Part shown: in pieces, positions 57,580 through 64,000 of the stretch
How the letters are laid out: each line of letters starts with the position of its first letter
Position numbering within the stretch: the stretch's first letter is position 1
Assembly: GCF_019449275.2 (NCBI RefSeq)
Contig: NZ_JAHZQZ020000017.1
Span: 62,001 to 126,000 of the forward strand
Reading direction: 5' to 3'
DNA length: 64,000 nucleotides
DNA from: Microbacterium sp. HD4P20
Lineage (GTDB): Bacteria > Actinomycetota > Actinomycetes > Actinomycetales > Microbacteriaceae
Translations under genes and position numbers: made by a program
The notes under the pieces: model-generated
Seen by the model: only the letters and a program-made list of their open reading frames with translations
Told to the model about the DNA's origin: nothing
Database searches by the model: none

Positions 57580-59151
57580 TCACTCCGCGAACCGGTTCTT
57601 CATCGCGTTGGCGTTAGCATTCCCGTGTGACTTGCCCGGTGCCGACACCCCGTTGACGGTGGAGGTGTCGAACGCGAACGTCAGCACCGCAGCGGCGACG
57701 GCATCCGCGTTCACATCCAGCGCATGCGTGTTGACGTTGCCGACGAGGTCGTAGTCCTCGGCCAGCTGCGCGTACAGTGCCTCGTCTTGGCCTTCGCCGG
57801 TCAGGTTGTCGCACGGCGAGTGGTAGCACGGGTCGTACGAGGCGCCGGCGACGCCGCCGTACAGCGCGGCCTCGGCGACGGTCTTCTGGACCTCCGCGCC
57901 GGTGAACAGGCCGCCGGCGGGGACACCCACGGCGATGAAGGGGCCGTAGTCGCTCCGGCCCGAGAACTCGCTGTCCTGGAACGGCTCGCCACGGTCGGTG
58001 TAGAACTGCTCGAAGACGTCCTCGATCTGGGCCGACCCTTCGGGGATGAAGCCCTCTTCCGCGGTTCCGCCGGAGTTGTCGCCGTCGTAGACCCCGAAGA
58101 TGTAGTTCGGCGACCCGATCATGTCGAAGTTGAGGTACAGCGCGAGGTCGGCGATCTGCTCTTCCGACAGGTTGGCCACATAGTGCTCCGAACCGAGCAG
58201 CCCGCTCTCTTCCGCACCCCACCAGGCGAATCGCACGGTGTTGTTCGGCTTGACCTTCTTCATCTGGATCGCGGTCTCGAGCAGTCCGGCGCTGCCGGTG
58301 CCGTTGTCGTTGATCCCCGCGCCGTCCTGAACGCTGTCGAGGTGCGCACCGGCCATCACGGTGTTCGAGTCGTCGCCTGCCGTCGTCTCGGCGAATACGT
58401 TGTAGGTCGTGCGGATGTCGGCGTCGTAGTCGACCGTGACGGTGACCGTGGCTCCCGGCGTGCTGGCGAGGTCGGCGCCCGCGGAATACGTCGCGAAGAC
58501 GGCGGGGATGGTGAGGCCCGTCGCGTCGCCGATCATGCCCACGAGGCTGTCGTCGCCGGTGCTGTTCATGATGATGACGCCCGCCGCGCCTGCCGCCTGG
58601 GCATTCACGGCCTTGACGGCGAAGCCGCAGCCGCCGCGCTGGATCAGCGCGATCGAGCCCGCCGGGAATCCGGCGAAGTCAGCGGCCGTGCAGCCGCCCG
58701 TGTTGTCGGGCGAGGGCAGGTCGACAGGTACCAGGGGCGCTGTGGCCGTCCCCTCGGGGCTGCCGGTGTCGAACTCGTTTCGTACGAAGTCGTCACCGTC
58801 GACGAAGGTCCTCGGGTTCGGCGAGACGCGGATGAGCGCGTTGTTCTCGTCGAAGTACTCGAACTCGAACTCCTGCACCTCCGGCGTGTACCCCGCGGCC
58901 TCGAGCTGCTCGACGACGTAATCGACGGATGCCGCATACCCGGGTCGCCCCGAGGCACGGTCTCCGTGCTCGTCAGAGATGGCCTGGAACGCCTCGAGAT
59001 GCTGCATCACCCCGTCGAGCGTCACCGCCTTCGTGATCTTGTCGACCGAGTTGTTGTTCGGCCCGGCGTAGGCGGGTGTCGCGAGTACGACGCTCGCACC
59101 GAGTGCCGCCGCGGTGGCGATGGCCAGGGTGCGCCTGTTCCTGATCGGCAT
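57580..59151 (-). CDS. Secreted M28 zinc aminopeptidase with PA domain
   Basis: 523 residues. Seen: a Sec signal peptide (residues 1-28, ending TPAYA), a long N-terminal region, a protease-associated PA insert (GGCTAADFAGFPAGSIALIQ), then the M28 core. Its metal ligands are in GAHLDSVQDGAGINDNGTG (His, Asp), WWGAEESGLLGSEHYV (Glu pair), LNFDMIGSPN (Asp) and DPCYHSPCDN (His). Known: Streptomyces-type aminopeptidases release N-terminal residues from extracellular peptides. A predicted signal and PA domain mean the enzyme is exported. Confidence 0.93.
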   Translation of the reverse strand: MPIRNRRTLAIATAAALGASVVLATPAYAGPNNNSVDKITKAVTLDGVMQHLEAFQAISDEHGDRASGRPGYAASVDYVVEQLEAAGYTPEVQEFEFEYFDENNALIRVSPNPRTFVDGDDFVRNEFDTGSPEGTATAPLVPVDLPSPDNTGGCTAADFAGFPAGSIALIQRGGCGFAVKAVNAQAAGAAGVIIMNSTGDDSLVGMIGDATGLTIPAVFATYSAGADLASTPGATVTVTVDYDADIRTTYNVFAETTAGDDSNTVMAGAHLDSVQDGAGINDNGTGSAGLLETAIQMKKVKPNNTVRFAWWGAEESGLLGSEHYVANLSEEQIADLALYLNFDMIGSPNYIFGVYDGDNSGGTAEEGFIPEGSAQIEDVFEQFYTDRGEPFQDSEFSGRSDYGPFIAVGVPAGGLFTGAEVQKTVAEAALYGGVAGASYDPCYHSPCDNLTGEGQDEALYAQLAEDYDLVGNVNTHALDVNADAVAAAVLTFAFDTSTVNGVSAPGKSHGNANANAMKNRFAE

Positions 59152-59314
59152 GGTTATGCCCTCTCCGCCGACGACCCCGATGGCGTCGGCTCTGCGCGGG
59201 ATGCTTCCACAGCCCGCGCGTCAGCGCCAGACCCGCCGCGCGACCTTCATGCAGGCCTCATCTTGCGTCGGCATGGACGAAGCGCAGCGCAGAGTCCGGC
59301 ATCCGCCCCCTGAG

Positions 59315-59635
59315 TCAGTCGTGACTGACGAGCTTGAGCCCCACGATGCAGCCGACGAGACCGAGGATGAGCAGCGTCTTGACGATCGAGAAGTCCTCGT
59401 CACCGGTGATCATCGCGTAGACGACCGTGAGCGACGCGCCGATGCCGACCCAGACCGCGTATGCGGTGCCCGTCGAGATGTCACGCATGGCCCACGCGAG
59501 CCCGCCCATGCTCGTGACCAGCGCGATGCCGAACAAGACGCTCGGCCAGAGCTTGGTGAAGCCCTCGGACTTTCCGAGCGCAGTCGCCCAGACGGCCTCG
59601 AGGACGCCCGAGACGATGAGGATGATCCACGACAT
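59315..59635 (-). CDS. SMR-family exporter, Gdx/SugE type (guanidinium)
   Basis: 106 residues, four membrane helices. Seen: the helix-1 pattern GVLEAVWATALGKSEGF with the central Glu and the Trp three residues on, and AYAVWVGIGASLTVV in helix 3. Known: the SugE/Gdx branch (Glu plus this Trp pattern) exports guanidinium, unlike the EmrE drug-export branch, and is often controlled by guanidine riboswitches. Exactly such an RNA is seen upstream (59643-59689). Start ATG 59635 has AGGAGG seven bases upstream, inside the regulatory region. Confidence 0.92.
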   Translation of the reverse strand: MSWIILIVSGVLEAVWATALGKSEGFTKLWPSVLFGIALVTSMGGLAWAMRDISTGTAYAVWVGIGASLTVVYAMITGDEDFSIVKTLLILGLVGCIVGLKLVSHD

Positions 59636-59642
59636 GACTGTG

Positions 59643-59689
59643 CCTCCTGGCCAGTCTTGTCGCTCACCGGGTACTGAACCCTCGTCCGG
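59643..59689 (-). ncRNA. Guanidine-III (ykkC-III) riboswitch candidate overlapping the ribosome-binding site
   Basis: Read on the minus strand, the block starts CCGGACGAGGGTTCAGTACC, then CCGGTGAGCGACAAGACTGG, then CCAGGAGG. The conserved parts CCGGACGAGG, GTACCCGGT and GACAAGA follow the guanidine-III consensus I recall, and the outer helix GGTT(C)AG with CTGGCC can form with one bulged C. The 3' helix strand touches AGGAGG, the exporter's ribosome-binding site, so ligand would act on translation. Function is inferred from this match and the Gdx gene below it. Confidence 0.75.
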
Positions 59690-59752
59690 GGATCCTGTCG
59701 GAATCCGGTGTTCACGCTACCCGAGGGCCCTGGGCGGGGCCTGGGCAGCGGG

Positions 59753-60655
59753 TCACACCAGGAACAGTCCGTCCAGCAGCCCGGGGTTGTGCGCGTGGAC
59801 GAGCACAAGGAACACGACAGCGTCGAAGAGCAGGTGCACCGTGACGACATAGGCGAGCGAGCGGGTCTTGAAGAAGATGAATCCCTGCAGCAGCGCGAAC
59901 GGGATCGTCAGCAACGGCCCCCATTCGCGATACCCCAGCTCCCACAGGAACGACACGAACACGATCGCCTGCAGCACGTTGGCCTGCCAGTCCGGGAAGT
60001 GCCGCCGCAGCAGCGCGAAGCACGTGCAGATAAAGAACAGCTCATCCCAGATGCCGACAGCGCCGACGCCTACGAACAGCCGTGCGATGAGGTCGGGAGT
60101 GTCGACCACCGGCCAGTTCTGGTAAACGCCTGACGTGATGAAATAGAACGGCAGGATCAGCCACCCGAGCACGAGCACCGCAACCAGCCACGTCCACTGG
60201 AACGTCGTCCAGCGCCCGCCCCCACGCCAGGGGAACCGGATCGCACGGTCGCGATACACCCACCGCGAGATGACGTAGGGCACGGCGACCGCTCCCCCGA
60301 GCGCGACGGCGAACCGCAGGATCGCGAGGTTGTCGAGCTGGGCCTCGAGCGGGATCGCGCTCACGATGAGCAGTCCGACGCCGATGAGCGACAGATCTCG
60401 CACGAGCGAGGGGGGACGGATGCCGGTGACTGCGGCATCCGCGATCCGCACGCGCGCCGCATCAGTGCCGGGACGGTCGCCGCGCGCCAGCAGCCCCGCG
60501 GCCAGCAGCCCCGCTGCCAGCAGCGCCCAGCCCAGCCATGGGATCCGCGCGACGAAGAACGCGGGGGCGGCCAGACACACCAGCAGCGCCGGCGCGAGAC
60601 CCCACGACCAGGCGGGGCGGTCGAGGACCGGGGCGGCGGCGGCATGAGCCGGCAT
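59753..60655 (-). CDS. CPBP-like intramembrane protein with degraded motifs
   Basis: 300 residues from ATG 60655, one base overlapping the trmB stop (TGATG). Seen: eight hydrophobic segments. The place of the CPBP motif EExxxR is WDELFFICTC, so the paired Glu is partly lost and the Arg absent. The second motif is FVSFLWELG; the third is HLLFDAV. Known: CPBP (Abi, Rce1-like) proteins are intramembrane proteases, often with degenerate copies. This one may be inactive or a variant; function unknown. Confidence 0.65.
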   Translation of the reverse strand: MPAHAAAAPVLDRPAWSWGLAPALLVCLAAPAFFVARIPWLGWALLAAGLLAAGLLARGDRPGTDAARVRIADAAVTGIRPPSLVRDLSLIGVGLLIVSAIPLEAQLDNLAILRFAVALGGAVAVPYVISRWVYRDRAIRFPWRGGGRWTTFQWTWLVAVLVLGWLILPFYFITSGVYQNWPVVDTPDLIARLFVGVGAVGIWDELFFICTCFALLRRHFPDWQANVLQAIVFVSFLWELGYREWGPLLTIPFALLQGFIFFKTRSLAYVVTVHLLFDAVVFLVLVHAHNPGLLDGLFLV

Positions 60656-61395
60656 CAGCTGCGCCCCCGCCGACGGTACGACAGGTCTCGGATCTCGCGA
60701 CCCACGCGCTCGCCCTTGCGCTCGAAGGCGGTGAGCACGCGTCCATCGAAGCGAGGTGCCCATTCGCCCTCGAAGGTTGGCTCGAAGTCGGGCGACTCGC
60801 CGAGGACGGCGCGCATCTGCAGCGCGTAGTCCTCCCAGTCGGTGGCCAGACGCAGCATCCCGCCGTCCTTCACGGCCCTCGCGGCGATCGCCGCGAACTC
60901 CGCCGTCACGAGGCGGCGCTTGGTGTGCTTGTTCTTATGCCATGGGTCGGGGAAGAACACCCAGATCTCGTCAGCGGATGCCTCGGGCAGCAGGTGCTGC
61001 AGCACCTCAGGCGCGTTCGCCTCGACGAGGCGCAGATTGCGCGCGCCGGCCCGCTCGGCGTCGAGCATCGTGCGCGCCAGCCCGGCCTTGAACACTTCGA
61101 TCGCGAGGAAGTCCGTCTCAGGAGCCGACGACGCGGCATGGACGATGGCGTGGCCCTGCCCGGAGCCGATCTCGACCACCAGTGGTGCCTGGCGTCCCCA
61201 TACCGCGGCGGGGTCGATGGCACTACCGGGCAGGATGCTCGTGGCCCCGGAGCCGCGTGCCACATCGATGACGTAACGGGGCGCGAGTTCGACCCACGCG
61301 CGCTCCTGCGCCTCGGTCATCCGGCCGCTCCTGCGCACGAACGACACCGGCTTGTCGCGGAAGGTGCCGGGCGAGGGCGGGGCGGGGTCTGTCAC
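60655..61395 (-). CDS. trmB: tRNA (guanine-N7-)-methyltransferase
   Basis: 246 residues. Seen: SAM-binding VVEIGSGQGHAIVHAAS, FLAIEVFKAGLARTM, the catalytic/substrate stretch IWVFFPDPWHKNKHTKRR, and the C-terminal FERKGERVGREI. It makes m7G46 in tRNAs in the cytoplasm. Overlaps the CPBP-like gene by one base and is followed upstream by the DUF3097 gene on the same strand, so the three likely form one transcript. Confidence 0.95.
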   Translation of the reverse strand: MTDPAPPSPGTFRDKPVSFVRRSGRMTEAQERAWVELAPRYVIDVARGSGATSILPGSAIDPAAVWGRQAPLVVEIGSGQGHAIVHAASSAPETDFLAIEVFKAGLARTMLDAERAGARNLRLVEANAPEVLQHLLPEASADEIWVFFPDPWHKNKHTKRRLVTAEFAAIAARAVKDGGMLRLATDWEDYALQMRAVLGESPDFEPTFEGEWAPRFDGRVLTAFERKGERVGREIRDLSYRRRGRS

Positions 61396-61459
61396 ATCAC
61401 CAGGCTACCGAGGCCATCCGCCGACGCCCGCCACGGCGACGACGACGGCGGCGGGTGCG

Positions 61460-62302
61460 TCAGGCCGGTGCGGTCACGAAATCGATGAGCTCTTCGACGC
61501 GACCGAGGAAGGCGGGCTCGAGGTCGCGGTACGACTTCACCGAGGCGAGGATGCGCTGCCACGCGCGGGCGAGATCGGCCTGATCGCGCGCCGGCCAGCC
61601 GAGCGCACGGCACACGCCGACCTTGAATTCGATCCCGCGGGGCACCTCGGGCCAGCGCTCGATGCCGACCGCGCGCGGGGTGACGCACTGCCAGACGTCG
61701 ATCCACGGGTGACCGACGATGAGGACGTGGGCGCGGTGCGGCCCGCGCGAGACCGCGTCGGCGATGCGGGACTCCTTCGAGTTGGGCACCAGGTGGTCGA
61801 CGAGCACGCCGTACCGGCGCTCTCGAGAGGGCGGCTCTTCCGCGAGCGCGGCATCCAGCAGATCGATGCCCTGCAGGTACTCCACGACGACGCCCTCGGC
61901 ACGCAGATCGTCGCCCCACACGCGCTCGACGAGCTCGGCATCGTGACGCCCCTCCACGAGGATCCGGCTCGCACGCGCCGTGCGGGCACGGGCGTCGGCC
62001 GTGGCGAACGATCCGGATGCCGTGCGCCGCGGTCCGCTCTGAACCGGTGCGGCCGACGGCGCCACCAGCACGACATCGCTGCCCTCGACCAGGAACCCGG
62101 GACCCAGCGGGAACATGCGCCGCCGGCCGTGGCGATCTTCGAGCTCGACCAGACCAGACGACACGCCCACGACGGCGCCGCAGAATCCGTCGTCGGCGAC
62201 CTCGACGACGAGTTCGCCGGATGCTGCGACCCGTGGGAGCTCCCGCCGGCCGTGGCCCTGCCATCCGGTCGCCAGTACATCGACACCGTAGCGGTCTTTC
62301 AT
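61460..62302 (-). CDS. DUF3097 domain protein
   Basis: 280 residues from ATG 62302, chosen because GGAGG lies six bases upstream; the frame extends 35 codons further. Seen: the DUF3097 pattern YGVDVLATGWQGHGRRELPR, VVEVADDGFCGAVVGV, VVEYLQGIDLLDAAL, VLIVGHPWIDVWQCVTPRAV and GIEFKVGVCRALGW. Known: an actinobacterial family of unknown role; no catalytic motif is established. Placed just upstream of trmB, with which it may be expressed. Confidence 0.85.
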   Translation of the reverse strand: MKDRYGVDVLATGWQGHGRRELPRVAASGELVVEVADDGFCGAVVGVSSGLVELEDRHGRRRMFPLGPGFLVEGSDVVLVAPSAAPVQSGPRRTASGSFATADARARTARASRILVEGRHDAELVERVWGDDLRAEGVVVEYLQGIDLLDAALAEEPPSRERRYGVLVDHLVPNSKESRIADAVSRGPHRAHVLIVGHPWIDVWQCVTPRAVGIERWPEVPRGIEFKVGVCRALGWPARDQADLARAWQRILASVKSYRDLEPAFLGRVEELIDFVTAPA

Positions 62303-62455
62303 CGTCATCCTCCGGATCGGAAACCTTACCCGCCATGGTGCGGGGCAGCGGGAGCGACCCGCTCGGACCAGCGAAACCCGCCGACCAGGTACGTTCTCGG
62401 CGAACACACACCCCGGGAGGGAGGGGCAGGCTACCGTCGTATGACCGCGTCTGAA

Positions 62456-62461
62456 TAGACT
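62456..62461 (+). promoter_or_regulatory. TAGACT -10 box for the TPM-domain gene
   Basis: TAGACT at 62456-62461, about 35 bases before ATG 62497, with AGAGGGG as ribosome-binding site in between. Divergent from the DUF3097 gene. Confidence 0.45.
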
Positions 62462-62496
62462 CGCGGGAGGGGAACGGGCTTCCCAGAGGGGGATCG

Positions 62497-64000
62497 ATGC
62501 GACGGCGACGAGCTGCAGCGCTGATGGTCGCTGCGGTGGTCACCGCGATGATCTTCGGCAGTTCGGCTGCGTTGGCCACTCCCCCCGTGGCGCTCGGCTC
62601 CGGCTACGTGCTGGACGACGCCGCAGTGCTCTCGTCCGGCGAGGAATCCGCGGCTCAGGGACGCCTGGAACGCCTGAAGGCCGATACCGGCCTCGACCTG
62701 TGGGTCGTGTACGTGGATCAGTTCACCGACCCGGCCAACTCGGCCGACTGGGCCAACAAGACGGCCGAAGACAACGGGCTCGGCGTCACCCAGTACCTGC
62801 TCGCGGTGTCGACCGATGGCCGCCAGTACTACCTCTCCGGGGACTCCGCCGGGCCCCTCACCGAGGAGCAACTGGGCGCGATCGAGCAGGAGCGGGTCCA
62901 GCCCGCCCTGCAGCAGGACGACTGGCTGGGTGCGGCGACCGCCGCAGCCGACGGCATCACCGCCGCCGCGGGCGGCGCGTCGGGAGGCGACGAATCCGAC
63001 GCCACAGGGGGCGGTTCGTGGCTGACGTGGCTACTCGTGATCGTCGTCGTGATCGTGGGCATCGTGCTGCTCGTGATGTTCCTGCGACGGCGGCGCAAGG
63101 CCGTCCCCGCCGGTCCCGGCGGCGCGCCGCAGCCGAGCATCGAAGACCTGGAGCGCCGCGCCGCGTCCCTTCTGGTCGAGACCGACGATGCGCTCAAGAC
63201 CAGCGCCCAGGAGCTGGGCTTCGCCAAGGCGCAGTTCGGCGATGCCGCCACCGCCGAGTTCGAGGCGGCTCTCGCCACCGCACGACAGAGCCTGGATGAG
63301 GCCTTCTCGATCAAGCAGCAGCTCGATGACGCGACACCCGACGCCGAGGCCGACACGCGCGCCTGGAACGGGCAGATCATCGCACTCTGCGAGGCAGCCA
63401 ACGCCCTCCTCGACGAGAGGGCTGCTGCCTTCGACGAACTGCGCAAGCTGGAGCAGAACGCCCCCGAAGCCCTCGCGCACGTCAACGCGGAGCGCCAGAA
63501 GGCGGCCGAAGCGCTCGACGAGGCCGCCGCACGCCTGCAGTCCCTGCAGTCTTCGTACGCACCCGAGGCGTTGGCCACGGTCGCCGACAACCCCGAGCAG
63601 GCGCGCCAGCGGCTCGCTTTCGCCGATGAGCAGCTCGCCGCCGCGCAAGCCGCGATCGGCACGGGTGACGGCGGGCAGGCAGCCGTCGGCATCCGCGCCG
63701 CCGAAGAGGCGGTCGGTCAGGCCGAACTGCTCGAGAATGCGATCAGCAAGCTCGCGAGCGACCTGGCAGAGGGTGAACGCAGCGCTGCGGCGCTGGTCGC
63801 CGAACTCGAGAGCGACATCGCAGCGGCATCCGCTCTCCCCGATTCCGATGGCCGCGTCGCCGGCGTCCTCGCGGCGACTCGCCAGCAGCTCGACGCAGCG
63901 CGGGCGCAACTGACGGGCACGGCGAAGCGCCCCCTCGTGGCACTGCAGAGCCTCGAAGCGGCGAACACGCAGATCGACGCACTCACGCAAGGCGTGCGCG
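62497..64000 (+). CDS. TPM-domain membrane protein with long coiled coil, 3' end cut by window
   Basis: At least 501 residues. Seen: signal peptide (about 1-29, ending AALA), TPM domain (YVLDDAAVLSSGEESAAQGR, DLWVVYVDQF, YLLAVSTDGRQYYLS), a Gly/Ser linker, one membrane span near residue 170-190 (WLTWLLVIVVVIVGIVLLVM), then a long Ala/Glu/Leu-rich cytosolic coiled coil to the window end. Known: TPM domains occur in proteins of photosystem repair and bacterial envelope stress; the role of this actinobacterial form is unknown. Confidence 0.85.
   Translation, partial: MRRRRAAALMVAAVVTAMIFGSSAALATPPVALGSGYVLDDAAVLSSGEESAAQGRLERLKADTGLDLWVVYVDQFTDPANSADWANKTAEDNGLGVTQYLLAVSTDGRQYYLSGDSAGPLTEEQLGAIEQERVQPALQQDDWLGAATAAADGITAAAGGASGGDESDATGGGSWLTWLLVIVVVIVGIVLLVMFLRRRRKAVPAGPGGAPQPSIEDLERRAASLLVETDDALKTSAQELGFAKAQFGDAATAEFEAALATARQSLDEAFSIKQQLDDATPDAEADTRAWNGQIIALCEAANALLDERAAAFDELRKLEQNAPEALAHVNAERQKAAEALDEAAARLQSLQSSYAPEALATVADNPEQARQRLAFADEQLAAAQAAIGTGDGGQAAVGIRAAEEAVGQAELLENAISKLASDLAEGERSAAALVAELESDIAAASALPDSDGRVAGVLAATRQQLDAARAQLTGTAKRPLVALQSLEAANTQIDALTQGVR

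Overview
The window is a high-GC, densely packed chromosomal segment of an actinobacterium, most likely Microbacteriaceae and probably Microbacterium. Three things point there: the gene order argS-lysA-hom-thrC-thrB-rho-prfA / prmC-tsaC-wecA-atpB..C, which follows the order I recall from Mycobacterium (Rv1292-Rv1311); very high GC with many GTG starts; and a small DUF7882-type protein that I associate with this family. I see no CRISPR array, no insertion sequence and no rRNA. One tRNA gene (tRNA-Arg, anticodon CCG) is present. No gene-free stretch exceeds about 210 bases.

Layout. 1-7.5 kb: the 3'-truncated site-2 protease gene and dxr, separated by an opposite-strand block (a His-rich membrane protein, a YcnI-like copper-binding protein and a MurE-type ligase), then an FKBP lipoprotein and an acyltransferase. 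7.5-17.5 kb: OsmC, asparaginase II, alanine dehydrogenase, a lone EccC/EssC-like ATPase with a PP2C phosphatase, an aldo/keto reductase, two small membrane proteins and YaaA. 17.5-28 kb (minus strand): prmC, tsaC, wecA, an AtpI-like gene and the full F1Fo ATP synthase operon atpBEFHAGDC, ended by a strong hairpin. 28-35.6 kb: an insert relative to the mycobacterial order, holding cysK-cysK-cysE, a large LuxR/AAA regulator, a P-loop kinase-like gene, a small membrane protein and a DUF559 protein. 35.6-46.4 kb (minus strand): prfA, rho, thrB, thrC, hom, lysA, an LmeA-like gene and argS, mostly with 4-base or near-zero spacing. 46.5-48.4 kb: a transglutaminase, an SGNH hydrolase and tRNA-Arg. 48.5-57.5 kb: an accessory stretch after the tRNA (membrane protein plus polysaccharide deacetylase, aldo/keto reductase, S4 protein, an unrecognised 388-aa protein, an HSL-type hydrolase with its likely regulator, a membrane-anchored HEVGH protein, a DUF7882 protein). 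57.5-64 kb: M28 aminopeptidase, an SMR exporter preceded by what reads as a guanidine-III riboswitch, a CPBP-like protein, trmB, a DUF3097 gene and a TPM-domain protein running off the end.

How the parts work together. The atp genes build the proton-driven ATP synthase. lysA, hom, thrB and thrC cover the ends of the aspartate pathway. cysE makes O-acetylserine for the two CysK-type enzymes. argS, prfA, prmC, tsaC, trmB, rho and tRNA-Arg serve translation and termination. dxr feeds isoprenoids, which also supply the lipid carrier used by WecA.

The most interesting observations are: the guanidine-III-like RNA overlapping the ribosome-binding site of a Gdx/SugE-type exporter; five starts placed exactly six bases after a TANNNT box, which implies leaderless mRNAs; a Rho factor with about 285 disordered residues and no visible Rho_N domain; a membrane-anchored HEVGH protein; a MurE-like ligase with DHHPR where DNPR is expected; and a large two-arm palindrome at 34.6 kb. 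All calls come from reading the sequence; no database search was run.
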